Source: BPGX01 sp035405785 (GTDB lineage Bacteria; Bacteroidota; Bacteroidia; B-17B0; Aurantibacillaceae). From it: a stretch of DNA of 61,859 nt. Position 1 is the first letter of the stretch; every line of letters begins with the position of its first letter. The position numbers were made by a program, and so were the translations under genes. The stretch lies in the NCBI GenBank assembly GCA_035405785.1, contig DAONJS010000014.1:1-61859 (forward strand), in the 5' to 3' direction. This document shows, one piece after another, positions 1 to 9,085 of this stretch. Below the pieces are notes generated by a model. The model was not told where the DNA came from. It did not search any database and saw only the letters and a program-made list of their open reading frames with translations.

Positions 1-8
1 ATTTTATT

Positions 9-16
9 TATATTTG
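9..16 (+). promoter_or_regulatory. Candidate -7 box, TATATTTG
   Basis: Perfect match to the Bacteroidota -7 consensus TAnnTTTG, followed by C as in most boxes of this window. It lies 132 bases before the tatA start and no other start codon follows it closely, so its target is uncertain. Bases 1-148 hold no recognisable gene. A weaker box, GACATTTG at 123-130, lies 18 bases before the tatA ATG. Confidence 0.3.
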
Positions 17-148
17 CACCATCAAAAAGTTGCATTTGTGACTTGAATTCACCAATGTAAAAAATAAATTTTAATAAAATTGGGTAATTTATTTTTCCCT
101 TTCCATATAACTATTTTTTTACGACATTTGTGGCCTAAAATTAAAAAA

Positions 149-340
149 ATGAATAATTTAATTGTGCTTGGATTTTTAGGAGGATTAGGTGCTCCTGAAA
201 TCATTGTGATTTTAATCATCATCTTATTGCTTTTTGGTGGTAAAAAAATTCCTGAACTTATGAGAGGTTTAGGCAGAGGCGTTAAGGAATTCAAAGATGC
301 CGCCAAAGGGGAAACTAAAGATAACGATGAGAATAAGTAA
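149..340 (+). CDS. tatA: Sec-independent (Tat) translocase subunit TatA
   Basis: TatA oligomerises in the inner membrane to form the pore that exports folded proteins carrying twin-arginine signals. The 63-residue product has the TatA layout: a short N-terminal segment ending in GAPE, one membrane helix at about residues 17-30, the hinge FGGKKIPEL, an amphipathic helix, and a charged tail rich in Lys, Asp and Glu. An in-frame ATG at 80 exists, but it would add 23 residues before the normal TatA start and lies upstream of the likely promoter, so I chose 149. No tatC is in the window. TatA and TatB are hard to separate at this length; TatA/E is the safer name. Confidence 0.9.
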   Translation: MNNLIVLGFLGGLGAPEIIVILIIILLLFGGKKIPELMRGLGRGVKEFKDAAKGETKDNDENK

Positions 341-360
341 ATCTTTATTTGAAATACAAT

Positions 361-490
361 TTTCAATGCTCAATATTCAATTTTCAATGTTCAATTTCTA
401 ATTTTGTTTTCTTCAATATAGTGGAGTGTTTATAAAACTATAAATGAACATTGAGCATTGAATATTGAATATTGAATATTGAGCATTCAA
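361..490. repeat. Inverted pair of heptamer arrays between tatA and gatA
   Basis: Bases 362-396 are five 7-base units of type TTCAATN (TTCAATG, CTCAATA, TTCAATT, TTCAATG, TTCAATT). Bases 443-484 are six units of the complementary type ATTGAAN (AATGAAC, ATTGAGC, ATTGAAT three times, ATTGAGC). The arms can pair into a long hairpin with a loop of about 46 bases, which could end tatA transcription or insulate gatA. The array contains a spurious in-frame start for gatA at 472. Confidence 0.8.
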
Positions 491-519
491 AATTTCTCAT
501 AAAACCTAAAAACCTGCTT

Positions 520-1962
520 ATGTATTCATACAAAGATATAGATCAATTACACACCGATTTGAAAAATAAAAAAGTTACCTGCACTTCGCTTGTTCAGCAA
601 TATATCCAAAAAATTAAATCTCAAAAAGATAACCCTATTTTTCTGGAAGTATTTGAAAAATCTGCATTAGAACAAAGTCAAAAAATTGATGAAGAAATAG
701 CACAAGGTAAATTTCGCCCTTTATCAGGTCTTGTGGTTTCAATAAAAGATAATCTATGTTACAAAGGACACACTTGCACAGCCGCATCCAAAATTTTGCA
801 AAACTTTGTTTCTACTTATACATCTACTGCTGTGCAAAGATTAATTGATGCAGGGGCAATTATTATTGGCAGAACAAATTGCGATGAATTTGCAATGGGT
901 AGTAGTAATGAAAACTCTGCTTATGGTGCTGTTAAAAATCCTTTGAATAATGAGTATGTACCCGGTGGATCATCAGGCGGATCTGCGGCTTCATTAGCGG
1001 CTGAATTATGTATGGCTTCTTTAGGTTCGGATACTGGTGGATCTGTAAGACAACCTGCTTCTTTTTGTGGAGTAGTGGGATTAAAATCAACTTATGGCAG
1101 AATTTCTCGTTGGGGACTTATTGCTTATGCATCATCTTTTGATCAGATTGGAATATTCACTTACAATATATCAGATGCGGCAAAAATTCTTTCTGTTATA
1201 GCAGGTGCAGATAATTTTGATGCAACCTGTGCTGAAATTCCAGTGCCAGATTATGTGAATGAATATAAATCTATTAAACAGCAAAAATTCAAAATTGCTT
1301 ATTTCCCTGAAGTTATTGAATCAGAAGGATTGAATATTGAAATAAAAAAATCTATTGAAAATACTATTGAACAATTAAAAGCAAATGGTCACATTGTAGA
1401 ACCTGTTCAGTTTTCATTGTTGAAATATCTTATTCCTGTGTATTATGTATTAACAACTGCCGAAGCATCATCTAATTTATCTCGTTACGATGGTGTGCGT
1501 TATGGATACAGATACAAAGAAGCACAAACACTTGAAGAAATGTATAAAAAAACAAGAAGCATTGGTTTTGGCACAGAAGTCAAAAGAAGAATTTTGTTAG
1601 GAACATTTGTTTTAAGTGTTGGATATTATGATGCTTACTATACCAAAGCCCAAAAAGTAAGAAGAATTTTATATAATACCATCAAAGATATTTTCAAAAA
1701 ATATGATGCGATATTGATGCCAACCACACCTTCTACTGCATTTAAGATTGGACAAAAAACAGATGATCCGTTGAAATTATATTTAGAAGATATTTATACT
1801 GTATTGGCTAATATGGTTGGAATACCTGCTATTTCAATACCTGCAGGAAAATCAAAAGAAAACGGATTGCCTTATGGCATTCAAATTTTAACGGATAGTT
1901 TTCAAGAATCAAAATTATTTGCTATTTCAGATAAGATATTGGAATTAAATCAACATAAATAA
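520..1962 (+). CDS. gatA: Asp/Glu-tRNA amidotransferase subunit A
   Basis: Glutaminase subunit of GatCAB, which converts Glu-tRNA(Gln) and Asp-tRNA(Asn) to the amidated forms by releasing ammonia from glutamine. The 480-residue length is typical. The amidase-signature triad is visible: Lys76 in SIKDN, Ser151 in GGSSGGSAAS and Ser175 in SDTGGSVRQPA. The frame is open from an ATG at 472, but that codon lies inside the heptamer array and would add 16 atypical residues; the ATG at 520 gives the usual MYSYKDIDQLH beginning. gatB and gatC are not nearby. purB follows after 32 bases on the same strand. Confidence 0.94.
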   Translation: MYSYKDIDQLHTDLKNKKVTCTSLVQQYIQKIKSQKDNPIFLEVFEKSALEQSQKIDEEIAQGKFRPLSGLVVSIKDNLCYKGHTCTAASKILQNFVSTYTSTAVQRLIDAGAIIIGRTNCDEFAMGSSNENSAYGAVKNPLNNEYVPGGSSGGSAASLAAELCMASLGSDTGGSVRQPASFCGVVGLKSTYGRISRWGLIAYASSFDQIGIFTYNISDAAKILSVIAGADNFDATCAEIPVPDYVNEYKSIKQQKFKIAYFPEVIESEGLNIEIKKSIENTIEQLKANGHIVEPVQFSLLKYLIPVYYVLTTAEASSNLSRYDGVRYGYRYKEAQTLEEMYKKTRSIGFGTEVKRRILLGTFVLSVGYYDAYYTKAQKVRRILYNTIKDIFKKYDAILMPTTPSTAFKIGQKTDDPLKLYLEDIYTVLANMVGIPAISIPAGKSKENGLPYGIQILTDSFQESKLFAISDKILELNQHK

Positions 1963-1994
1963 TTCATTGTAATTCTTAAATTCCATTTTGAAAT

Positions 1995-3347
1995 ATGAAC
2001 ATAAACACATTATACAGCATTTCCCCTATTGATGGAAGATATTATGATAAAGTAAAATCATTAAGTAATTATTTTTCTGAATTTGCTTTGATAAAATACA
2101 GAGTATTTGTTGAAGTGGAGTATCTTATTGCATTGTCAAAATTAAATTTAAAAAACTTTCCACCATTTAATAATGAACAAATTCAATATCTAAAATCTAT
2201 TGTAGAAAATTTTTCTATTCAGGATGCTGAACATATTAAAGAAATTGAAAAGAAAATAAATCATGATGTAAAAGCAGTTGAATATTTTATCAAAGAAAAA
2301 TTAGATGCAAAAGGATTATCGGATATTAAAGAATTTGTGCATTTTGGTTTAACTTCGCAGGATATAAATAACACGGCTATTCCTTTATCATTAAAAGATT
2401 TTTTAGTAAAAGAATTTTTTCCTTCACTTGAAAATTTAATTAATGAATTATCATCCATAAGCAAAAAGTATTCTAACATTTCAATGCTTGCCCGCACACA
2501 TGGGCAACCTGCAAGTCCTACTACACTTGGAAAAGAGTTATATGTATTTGTTTATCGTTTAGAAAATCAATTTTCTGATTTGAAAAAAATTCCTGTAAAA
2601 GCCAAATTTGGAGGGGCAACGGGAAATTTCAATGCTCATTATGTGGCTTATCCGCAAGTAAATTGGATACAGTTTGCAGATGATTTTATTCAGTCAGTAG
2701 GATTAAGCAGATATACTTTTACTACTCAAATTGAAAATTACGATTATCTCTCTGCCTTGATGGATGCGGTAAAGAGAATTAACACTATTTTAATAGATTT
2801 TTGTGTAGATGTGTGGATGTATATTAGTATCAATTATTTTCAGCAAAAAGTAAATCCAAATGAAGTAGGTTCATCTGCTATGCCGCATAAAGTTAATCCT
2901 ATTGACTTTGAAAATGCAGAAGGTAATTTGAAATATGCGAATGCCATTTTTGAATTTTTATCAGAAAAATTACCTGTTTCACGCTGGCAAAGAGATTTGA
3001 CTGATAGCACAGTGATTCGTAATTTAGGTGTTCCATTTGCTCACACAATGTTAAGTATTTCAAGTATTCAAAAAGGTTTGTCAAAAATTATTCCGAATGA
3101 AAAAGTTATTGAAAGCGAGTTGAACAACAACTGGCAAGTAGTAGCAGAAGCCATTCAAACGATTTTGAGAAGAGAGAAATATCCAAATGCATACGAAGTA
3201 TTAAAACAATTGACACGAGGAAATACAGAAATCAATTCTGAAAGTATTCATCAATTCATTGATACATTATCTGTATCTGATGAAGTTAAAAAAGAATTGA
3301 AAAACATTACACCAAAAAATTATATTGGTAAAAATCCTTCTTACTAA
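1995..3347 (+). CDS. purB: Adenylosuccinate lyase
   Basis: Catalyses two fumarate-releasing steps in purine synthesis: SAICAR to AICAR, and adenylosuccinate to AMP. The 450-residue protein belongs to the fumarase/aspartase superfamily. Its signature loop reads GSSAMPHKVNPIDFEN at about residues 291-306, and TSQDINNTA and ARTHGQPASPTTLGKE are the other two conserved active-site blocks. The length and the MNTLYSISPIDGRYYDKV-like beginning match the long E. coli-type PurB. It shares strand and close spacing with gatA upstream and the hypothetical gene downstream (12 bases), so co-transcription is likely. purH and purL lie elsewhere in the window as separate units. Confidence 0.96.
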   Translation: MNINTLYSISPIDGRYYDKVKSLSNYFSEFALIKYRVFVEVEYLIALSKLNLKNFPPFNNEQIQYLKSIVENFSIQDAEHIKEIEKKINHDVKAVEYFIKEKLDAKGLSDIKEFVHFGLTSQDINNTAIPLSLKDFLVKEFFPSLENLINELSSISKKYSNISMLARTHGQPASPTTLGKELYVFVYRLENQFSDLKKIPVKAKFGGATGNFNAHYVAYPQVNWIQFADDFIQSVGLSRYTFTTQIENYDYLSALMDAVKRINTILIDFCVDVWMYISINYFQQKVNPNEVGSSAMPHKVNPIDFENAEGNLKYANAIFEFLSEKLPVSRWQRDLTDSTVIRNLGVPFAHTMLSISSIQKGLSKIIPNEKVIESELNNNWQVVAEAIQTILRREKYPNAYEVLKQLTRGNTEINSESIHQFIDTLSVSDEVKKELKNITPKNYIGKNPSY

Positions 3348-3359
3348 AACATAACAGCA

Positions 3360-3818
3360 ATGAATAAAAAAATCTGGATATATATTATTGAAAAAGAATT
3401 GAGTGATGAACAATTACAGCAATTATTAGAAGATTGTAAAAATTTTGTATCTCAATGGAAATCTCACGATGAGCCCGTAAAAGCCGAAGTTGAAATATTT
3501 AAAAAAAGATTGTTGATTTTCAAGAATGATGAAGATTTTAATCGCATTGGTGGTTGTGCTACAGATAATCTTTTTCGCTTTGTTCAAAGTTTAGAAAAAA
3601 AATTCAATACATCTTTATTAAACAGACAATTAGTTGTGTTTGAGAATACAAAAGATGTTTTAGAAGTAGTTCCATTGAGTGAAGTGGACAATTTGATTCA
3701 ACAAAAGATTATCAATGAAAATACAATTATTTACAATACATCTATCATTCATTCATCAGAGTTGAATCAGTTTGCACAAAAATTTTCAGAAAGTTGGTTA
3801 CAAAATATATTGCAATAA
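3360..3818 (+). CDS. Conserved hypothetical protein of a Bacteroidota family
   Basis: A 152-residue soluble protein with no signal peptide or membrane helix. Its form (start KIWIYIIEKELSDEQ, QWKSHDEPVKAEVEIF, then a GGCATDNLFRF block and a C-terminal NTSIIHSSEL segment) resembles a conserved Bacteroidota family often deposited as ABC transporter ATPase. It has no Walker A or ABC signature, so that name is not justified. The gene sits between purB (12 bases) and cdsA (8 bases), apparently in one operon. The function is unknown; the family resemblance is from memory. Confidence 0.75.
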   Translation: MNKKIWIYIIEKELSDEQLQQLLEDCKNFVSQWKSHDEPVKAEVEIFKKRLLIFKNDEDFNRIGGCATDNLFRFVQSLEKKFNTSLLNRQLVVFENTKDVLEVVPLSEVDNLIQQKIINENTIIYNTSIIHSSELNQFAQKFSESWLQNILQ

Positions 3819-3826
3819 TTTTTTAA

Positions 3827-4663
3827 ATGAAAGATTTACCAAAAAGAACGCTTACAGCCGTTGTATTTGCAGGAGTTTTATTATTTCTCATTTATTATTC
3901 TTTTTACACCTTTTTATTGTTGTTGTTAATTATCAGCATTGGCGGATTGTTTGAACTCTTTAATTTATTTTCAAAAACACAATTTCATTTGAATACTAAA
4001 TTTTTAGTCATTAAATCAGTTATATCCATTTTATTTTTGTTATATCCAGTATTTGATGATAAAGTAAATTTTTCAGATGTTCAATTAATAGTGTTGTCGG
4101 GATTAGTAATCATAACATTTTTAGAATTTTTATTGAGAAATAATTTTGCAGAATCTATTTCAGAATTGTTTGCTTTACTTTATTTGATTTTGTTAGTGAT
4201 GAGCGGATTAGATATATTTTATTTTTTAAATCAACGGGAATATCAGTATTTATTGATACTTTCGGTTGTATTAATGATTTGGGCAAATGATACTTTTGCT
4301 TATTTTACAGGAAGTTTGTTAGGTAAAAGAAAACTGATGCCTGATGTTTCACCCAAAAAATCTGTTGAAGGATTTATAGGAGGTATTATATTTTCACTGA
4401 TAACGGGCTATTTGTGTTATACTTATTTTTTAAAGGATTTACAAAAATGGACAATATTAGATGTAATGATAATTTCATTAATTGTAAGCATAGCAGGAAC
4501 TTTTGGAGATTTATTAGAATCAAAATTAAAGAGAATGGCAAATGTAAAAGATAGTGGTAATTTATTACCCGGACACGGCGGTATTTTAGATAGATTTGAT
4601 TCGTGGTTTATGGCATTGCCTGTAATTAGTTTGTATTTACATTTGAAAGTTGTGTTTTTTTGA
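3827..4663 (+). CDS. cdsA: Phosphatidate cytidylyltransferase
   Basis: Makes CDP-diacylglycerol from phosphatidate and CTP, the branch point for phosphatidylethanolamine and phosphatidylglycerol in the inner membrane. The 278-residue protein has about seven to eight hydrophobic helices. The family signature is intact near the C terminus: ESKLKRMANVKDSGNLLPGH followed by GGILDRFDS, with conserved Lys, Asp, Gly-His-Gly and Asp residues. The preceding WANDTFAYFTGSLLGKRKL block is also typical. It follows the hypothetical gene by 8 bases. Confidence 0.95.
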   Translation: MKDLPKRTLTAVVFAGVLLFLIYYSFYTFLLLLLIISIGGLFELFNLFSKTQFHLNTKFLVIKSVISILFLLYPVFDDKVNFSDVQLIVLSGLVIITFLEFLLRNNFAESISELFALLYLILLVMSGLDIFYFLNQREYQYLLILSVVLMIWANDTFAYFTGSLLGKRKLMPDVSPKKSVEGFIGGIIFSLITGYLCYTYFLKDLQKWTILDVMIISLIVSIAGTFGDLLESKLKRMANVKDSGNLLPGHGGILDRFDSWFMALPVISLYLHLKVVFF

Positions 4664-4734
4664 GAAGTTAATTTTATATTCTTTGATTAATTACACATTT
4701 TGATGATATGATTTTTAATTATAAAATTACATTA

Positions 4735-4765
4735 TTGAAAGTTTAATTTAATTTATATATATTTG
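4735..4765 (+). promoter_or_regulatory. Promoter, TTG-N20-TATATTTG
   Basis: TTG at 4735-4737, a 20-base spacer, then the perfect -7 box TATATTTG at 4758-4765. The box ends 53 bases before the lipoprotein ATG at 4819. Two heptamers of type ATTCAAT (4795-4808) lie in the leader. Confidence 0.55.
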
Positions 4766-4818
4766 AGTGTTTCTTTTAAACTGTAATTTTTAAAATTCAA
4801 TATTCAATACAACTAAGA

Positions 4819-5172
4819 ATGTTAATGAGAAAAGTAAGTTTAATATTTGTAAGTATAATATTAATAATAATTTCTTGTAATAATGAGCCCATTGAAAATA
4901 AAAAATTAAATGGCCTTAGTGAAGATGAAGTTGTTAAAATATTTGGGAAACCTGATACAATTTTAATATTCAAATTGTCTGAAGCAAAAATGTATGAATA
5001 TAGAATGAACTTACCTATAATTTTTTCTGAATATAATAAAGATACTATACATATTAAAGAGATAATGTGGAAAAATAGAGAAAATAATATAGTAATATGG
5101 CTTATAAAAAGAAATGGTAAGTGGATTTCAATTGATAATGTTATTTGGGATAATGATAAAGTAACTTTTTAA
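4819..5172 (+). CDS. Small predicted lipoprotein with SmpA/BamE-like segment
   Basis: A 117-residue secreted protein. Residues 4-20 form a lipoprotein signal ending IIISC, with Cys20 as the probable acylated residue. The mature part begins with an Asn/Glu-rich linker and then GLSEDEVVKIFGKPD, which resembles the start of SmpA/OmlA (BamE-like) domains, where a Gly and a later Gly-Lys-Pro flank the first helix and turn. No family can be named with certainty. A second ATG at 4825 is an alternative start. It has its own promoter and is separated from cdsA by 155 bases. The convergent gap to porQ (5173-5341) holds only a short palindrome, AAACTTT-CC-AAAGTTT at 5234-5249. Confidence 0.7.
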   Translation: MLMRKVSLIFVSIILIIISCNNEPIENKKLNGLSEDEVVKIFGKPDTILIFKLSEAKMYEYRMNLPIIFSEYNKDTIHIKEIMWKNRENNIVIWLIKRNGKWISIDNVIWDNDKVTF

Positions 5173-5341
5173 TTTGATATTTTTTGATTTTTGTAATTTT
5201 ACAGTGTATAACTTTTTCATGCTAGAATAAAAAAAACTTTCCAAAGTTTATAAGTAGAATTTTTATTTACTATTAATTGATTTTTTGTATGAAATGTATA
5301 TTTCTAAAATACAATAAACTTCAACCGAATTTATTTAAAAA

Positions 5342-6427
5342 CTAATTTCCACTACTATTATCTTCTGTATTTTTCTTTGAGATAAATTGTGCTACTTCAT
5401 TTAATTTCATTGATAAGCCAAAAGTATTATTTATTCCGCCCACTGCCATTTTTGAAAAAGCATAAGATATTCTGAACTTACTCACTTTAATTTCAAAACC
5501 AAAACTTAAACCATTTGCAGGGCGAGCATCTGGAAGTCGCATCTCTTGGGCTCTGCGAAAATTATATCCAACTCTCAAATAAAAATTTTTTGACAAAATT
5601 ATTTCATTGCTAATAATTAAATGTTTTACAAGTATAAAACCGAATTTCTTTTTATCATTTATAGTTACCCCTTCACCAGTTAATATATTGTTTTGTATAT
5701 CAAAGATTGGACTTACATAATCTAAATGCCAGTTTAATAAGTCGTTATAAATAAGTTGCAAACGAAATGGGGCTTTGGGTAATTTATATGATACAGCAAT
5801 AGCAGTATTTTGTGGAAGCGTAAGCGAATATCCTTTCAAATAGGGCTTCCATATTTTTCCAACATTTTGTGCAACAATAGAAGCAGTAAAAAATCTTTTG
5901 TGATAATTTAATCCAAAATCTAATGCATTACCTAATGCATAAGAATGAATATAGTATGAATAAATTGTTTTTAAAGTTACACCATAAGAAAAACTGGTAT
6001 CGTTGAAAGCCGCAGAATAAGAGAGATTCAAGGATAAATCATTGGCATAAAATTTACCCGTTTGCTCATCATACTCATTGTAACCATTAAATTTTCCATA
6101 ATTAAAATATTGCAGTGATCCAACAAAAACAGATTTATTTTTCAATGCATACGAATATGCAAGATTTCCGAAATTAATATCTGCTACATAATTATTGTAA
6201 GTCAATGCTAATTGGTTATGTGTAAGATGAGAAACAGAAGCAGGATTAGAAAAAATCAAATTAACATCATTATCAAATAATGCAGCGGATGAACCACCTA
6301 ATGATACCGCTCTTGTAGGAACAGAAATATCAAGGAAACGAAATCCACGCACACCTATGCCGTTAGATTGGGCAAACAACTCAAATGCAAGCAAATTCAA
6401 GAATAAAAATGTAAAAACCTTTTTCAT
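5342..6427 (-). CDS. porQ: Type IX secretion system protein PorQ-like
   Basis: The product has a signal peptide (MKKVFTFLFLNLLAFELFAQ) and then a long beta-rich region starting GIGVRGFRFLDISVPTRAVS with LGGSSAALFDNDVNLIFSNPAS. This is the PorV/PorQ-type beginning of an outer-membrane beta-barrel. PorQ belongs to the T9SS cell-surface attachment complex, which modifies cargo after export. The 361-residue length fits. The frame extends upstream to 6469, but that would overlap carA and precede the signal peptide, so the ATG at 6427 is preferred. It lies 34 bases after carA on the same strand. A distant PorV paralogue is the main alternative. Confidence 0.82.
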   Translation of the reverse strand: MKKVFTFLFLNLLAFELFAQSNGIGVRGFRFLDISVPTRAVSLGGSSAALFDNDVNLIFSNPASVSHLTHNQLALTYNNYVADINFGNLAYSYALKNKSVFVGSLQYFNYGKFNGYNEYDEQTGKFYANDLSLNLSYSAAFNDTSFSYGVTLKTIYSYYIHSYALGNALDFGLNYHKRFFTASIVAQNVGKIWKPYLKGYSLTLPQNTAIAVSYKLPKAPFRLQLIYNDLLNWHLDYVSPIFDIQNNILTGEGVTINDKKKFGFILVKHLIISNEIILSKNFYLRVGYNFRRAQEMRLPDARPANGLSFGFEIKVSKFRISYAFSKMAVGGINNTFGLSMKLNEVAQFISKKNTEDNSSGN

Positions 6428-6461
6428 TAAGATATTTAACGAATAGAATTTCAAATTATTA

Positions 6462-7577
6462 TTAAACATTTACTTTATTCATATTTTCTATAAACTGGTC
6501 AAAGAGATAATGGCTGTCGTGAGGTCCAGGAGCGGCTTCTGGATGGTATTGAACGCTAAAAGCAGGTTTGCTTTTTAATTGAATACCTTCAATAGTGTTA
6601 TCGTTTAAGTTAATGTGTGTAATAACTACATCGGGATGATTTTGTGCATCTGATTCTTTAATAGAAAATCCGTGATTTTGAGAAGTAATTTCACAATGTC
6701 CTGTTATTAAATTTTTCACTGGATGATTAAGCCCTCTGTGTCCGTGATGCATTTTGTAAGTAGAAATACCTACTGCACGAGATAATAATTGATGACCTAA
6801 ACAAATTCCAAAAATAGGAATGTTTTTATCTAATAATTGTTTAATCACTTCAACTTGCTGATTCATTGTAGCAGGGTCGCCAGGACCATTAGACAGCATT
6901 ATACCATCAGGATTATCAGATAAAATTTCATCAACACTTGCATTGTATGGAAATACTTTCAAATAACATTTTCTTGAACTTAAATGTCTTAAAATATTTT
7001 GTTTAACGCCATAATCAATTACGCTAACTCTAAATTGATAATCTTCGCAAGGGATTTCATAAGCAATTTTAGTAGATACTTTAGAAGAAAGTTCTAATCC
7101 TTCCATTTTAGGAGTTTGAGATAAAATTTTTTGAAGTTCATTTTTGTCAAAAATTTCAGAAGAGATAACAACATTCATTGCTCCCTTACTTCTAATATGA
7201 CGCACTAATGCACGGGTATCTACATTACTCACTGCAACAATTTTATTTTGAATAAAATAATCTTTGAGAGACAGGTTAGTGGCAGGACGACTAAATATCT
7301 CGCTAAAATTTTTACAAATCAATCCGGAAATTTTTATGCTATCACTTTCGCTTTCACTTTCCAAAATACCGTAATTTCCGATATGCACATTAGTCAATAC
7401 AACAATTTGACCATAATAAGAAGGGTCAGTAAAAATTTCTTGATAGCTCGTCATACCAGTATTAAAGCATATTTCACCAGATGCAGTGCCTTTATATCCA
7501 GATGAATAACCTTCATACATTGTGCCATCTTCTAATAAAATGACTGCTTTTTCTTTTTTTTGATATTTTAGATGCAT
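6462..7577 (-). CDS. carA: Carbamoyl-phosphate synthase, small (glutaminase) subunit
   Basis: Hydrolyses glutamine and passes ammonia to CarB for carbamoyl phosphate, the precursor of pyrimidines and arginine. The 371-residue protein has the N-terminal CPSase small-chain domain (AVILLEDGTMYEG, NTGMTSYQEIFTDPSYYGQI) and a C-terminal class I amidotransferase domain. The nucleophile is Cys259 in GICLGHQLL, and the His/Glu pair is in QYHPEAAPGPHDS. It begins 6 bases after rfaE2 on the same strand. carB is not in the window. Confidence 0.96.
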   Translation of the reverse strand: MHLKYQKKEKAVILLEDGTMYEGYSSGYKGTASGEICFNTGMTSYQEIFTDPSYYGQIVVLTNVHIGNYGILESESESDSIKISGLICKNFSEIFSRPATNLSLKDYFIQNKIVAVSNVDTRALVRHIRSKGAMNVVISSEIFDKNELQKILSQTPKMEGLELSSKVSTKIAYEIPCEDYQFRVSVIDYGVKQNILRHLSSRKCYLKVFPYNASVDEILSDNPDGIMLSNGPGDPATMNQQVEVIKQLLDKNIPIFGICLGHQLLSRAVGISTYKMHHGHRGLNHPVKNLITGHCEITSQNHGFSIKESDAQNHPDVVITHINLNDNTIEGIQLKSKPAFSVQYHPEAAPGPHDSHYLFDQFIENMNKVNV

Positions 7578-7583
7578 AGGGTA

Positions 7584-8078
7584 TTATTTTTTTAATTTAT
7601 TCAAAATATTTGTAGTAGAATATCCTTCTAAATAGGGGATTATCTCAACTTTTCCACCATAAGATTGAACAAAATCTGCACCTACAATTTTATCCATTGT
7701 GTAATCTCCGCCTTTTACCAAAATATCTGGTTTTACCTTTTTAATTAACTCAAAAGGTGTTTCTTCATCAAATATACAAATATAATCTACACAAATTAAT
7801 GATGCCAATACTTCTGATCTTTTATCCTGTGGATGAATGGGTCGCTCTTCTCCTTTATTTAAGGACTTTACAGATGTATCAGAATTTAAACCCACTATTA
7901 AAATATCCCCTAAACTTCTTGCTTTATTCAAATAATAAATATGCCCAGGATGAATAATATCAAAACATCCATTAGTAAAAACTACTTTTTTACCAAAGAA
8001 TTTGAATGTATTTGAATATCTTTCTAAATCATCTGCTGAAATAATTTTTTTTCTTAAAATTGTATTAAAATCTGCCAT
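7584..8078 (-). CDS. rfaE2: D-glycero-beta-D-manno-heptose 1-phosphate adenylyltransferase
   Basis: Activates heptose 1-phosphate to the ADP form for lipopolysaccharide inner core. The 164-residue product is the stand-alone C-terminal half of the E. coli HldE fusion. It is a nucleotidyltransferase with FTNGCFDIIHPGH (HxGH at residues 43-46) and the conserved KGGDYT and STTNIL segments near the end. The kinase half (rfaE1/hldA) is not in the window. It starts one base after the flippase-like gene and is 6 bases from carA, so it lies inside the panD-to-porQ run. Confidence 0.92.
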   Translation of the reverse strand: MADFNTILRKKIISADDLERYSNTFKFFGKKVVFTNGCFDIIHPGHIYYLNKARSLGDILIVGLNSDTSVKSLNKGEERPIHPQDKRSEVLASLICVDYICIFDEETPFELIKKVKPDILVKGGDYTMDKIVGADFVQSYGGKVEIIPYLEGYSTTNILNKLKK

Positions 8079-8079
8079 A

Positions 8080-9081
8080 CTAATTTTTAGTTTTTGAATT
8101 GATGATTGGTAACAAAATAAAGGATAATCCTCCTGTCATCAAAATTAAAAGAAATTGTGTTCCCCATATAATCCAAGGAAATGCTACTGCCGATGCTTTA
8201 TCTATTTGATAAAACAACAATAATTCTGTGATTAAAAAGTGATATGCTCCAATTCCACCCGGCGTTACAATTACACCAAATGTTCCAAATAAAAATAATA
8301 CTAAAATTTTGAAACCGCCTAAATTTTCTGTTGAATCCATTGATAATGCACAAAAATACATTGATAGAAAATAAAATAACCATATTACAATACTCCATAT
8401 CCAAAAACCAACAGGATGGCGAATTTTATGAATACTTAATAATGGTTGAATTAAATTTTTTATCACTTTTAAAATTTTTGAAATAAAATCTTGATTTGAA
8501 TTTTCATCAGTTTTTTTTCTGATTTTCATCCAGATAATAATGCTTGCTATTATTAGAATTAAAGCAATAATCAAGTAGGATAGTGATATTTTTTGTGATA
8601 GTGGATCTAAAATATACTTATTTAATAGCAGTTGTAAATCATTCCATTGAAATAAAATCACTAACATAAATACAATAAACAGTAATAATAAATCTACCAC
8701 TCTTTCTGCAATAACAGTTCCTAATGCAATATCCATAGGGACATTGTTATATTTTGCAACCACTGCACATCTTGATATTTCTCCCATTCTGGGCAATCCA
8801 TAATTTGCTAAATAACCTATCAATACTGATGATGTAGATGTTACAATATCCACTTTGTAATTATAATTTTCTAATAAATAATTCCACCTATATGCCCGAG
8901 CAAAATGACTTGCAAAACTTACTACTAATGAAATAGCAATCCACCAAATGTTACTACTCTTAAAAGCATTAATTAATTCTTCTTTTGAAACACTTGTTCT
9001 TTTAATTGATAAATAAATCAATAATCCGCCAATGGCTAATAAAACAACATACTGAATTATTTTTTTTAGACGATCATTCAC
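8080..9081 (-). CDS. Flippase-like membrane protein (lysylphosphatidylglycerol synthase TM family)
   Basis: A 333-residue integral membrane protein with about eight helices and no soluble catalytic domain. The pattern near residues 70-100 (RAYRWNYLLE, GYLANYGLPRMGEISR) and the later FGTFGVIVTPGGIGAYHFL segment are hallmarks of the UPF0104/MprF-type flippase domain. The aminoacyl-transferase half of MprF is absent. It probably moves a lipid or a lipid-linked substrate across the inner membrane; the substrate is not inferable. Spacing of 4 bases to panD and one base to rfaE2 indicates one transcript. Confidence 0.85.
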   Translation of the reverse strand: MNDRLKKIIQYVVLLAIGGLLIYLSIKRTSVSKEELINAFKSSNIWWIAISLVVSFASHFARAYRWNYLLENYNYKVDIVTSTSSVLIGYLANYGLPRMGEISRCAVVAKYNNVPMDIALGTVIAERVVDLLLLFIVFMLVILFQWNDLQLLLNKYILDPLSQKISLSYLIIALILIIASIIIWMKIRKKTDENSNQDFISKILKVIKNLIQPLLSIHKIRHPVGFWIWSIVIWLFYFLSMYFCALSMDSTENLGGFKILVLFLFGTFGVIVTPGGIGAYHFLITELLLFYQIDKASAVAFPWIIWGTQFLLILMTGGLSFILLPIINSKTKN

Positions 9082-9085
9082 AATA

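Noticed and set aside
472..519. Upstream start for gatA
   Set aside because: The ATG at 472 is inside the heptamer array and adds residues not found in GatA. The ATG at 520 is the family start.
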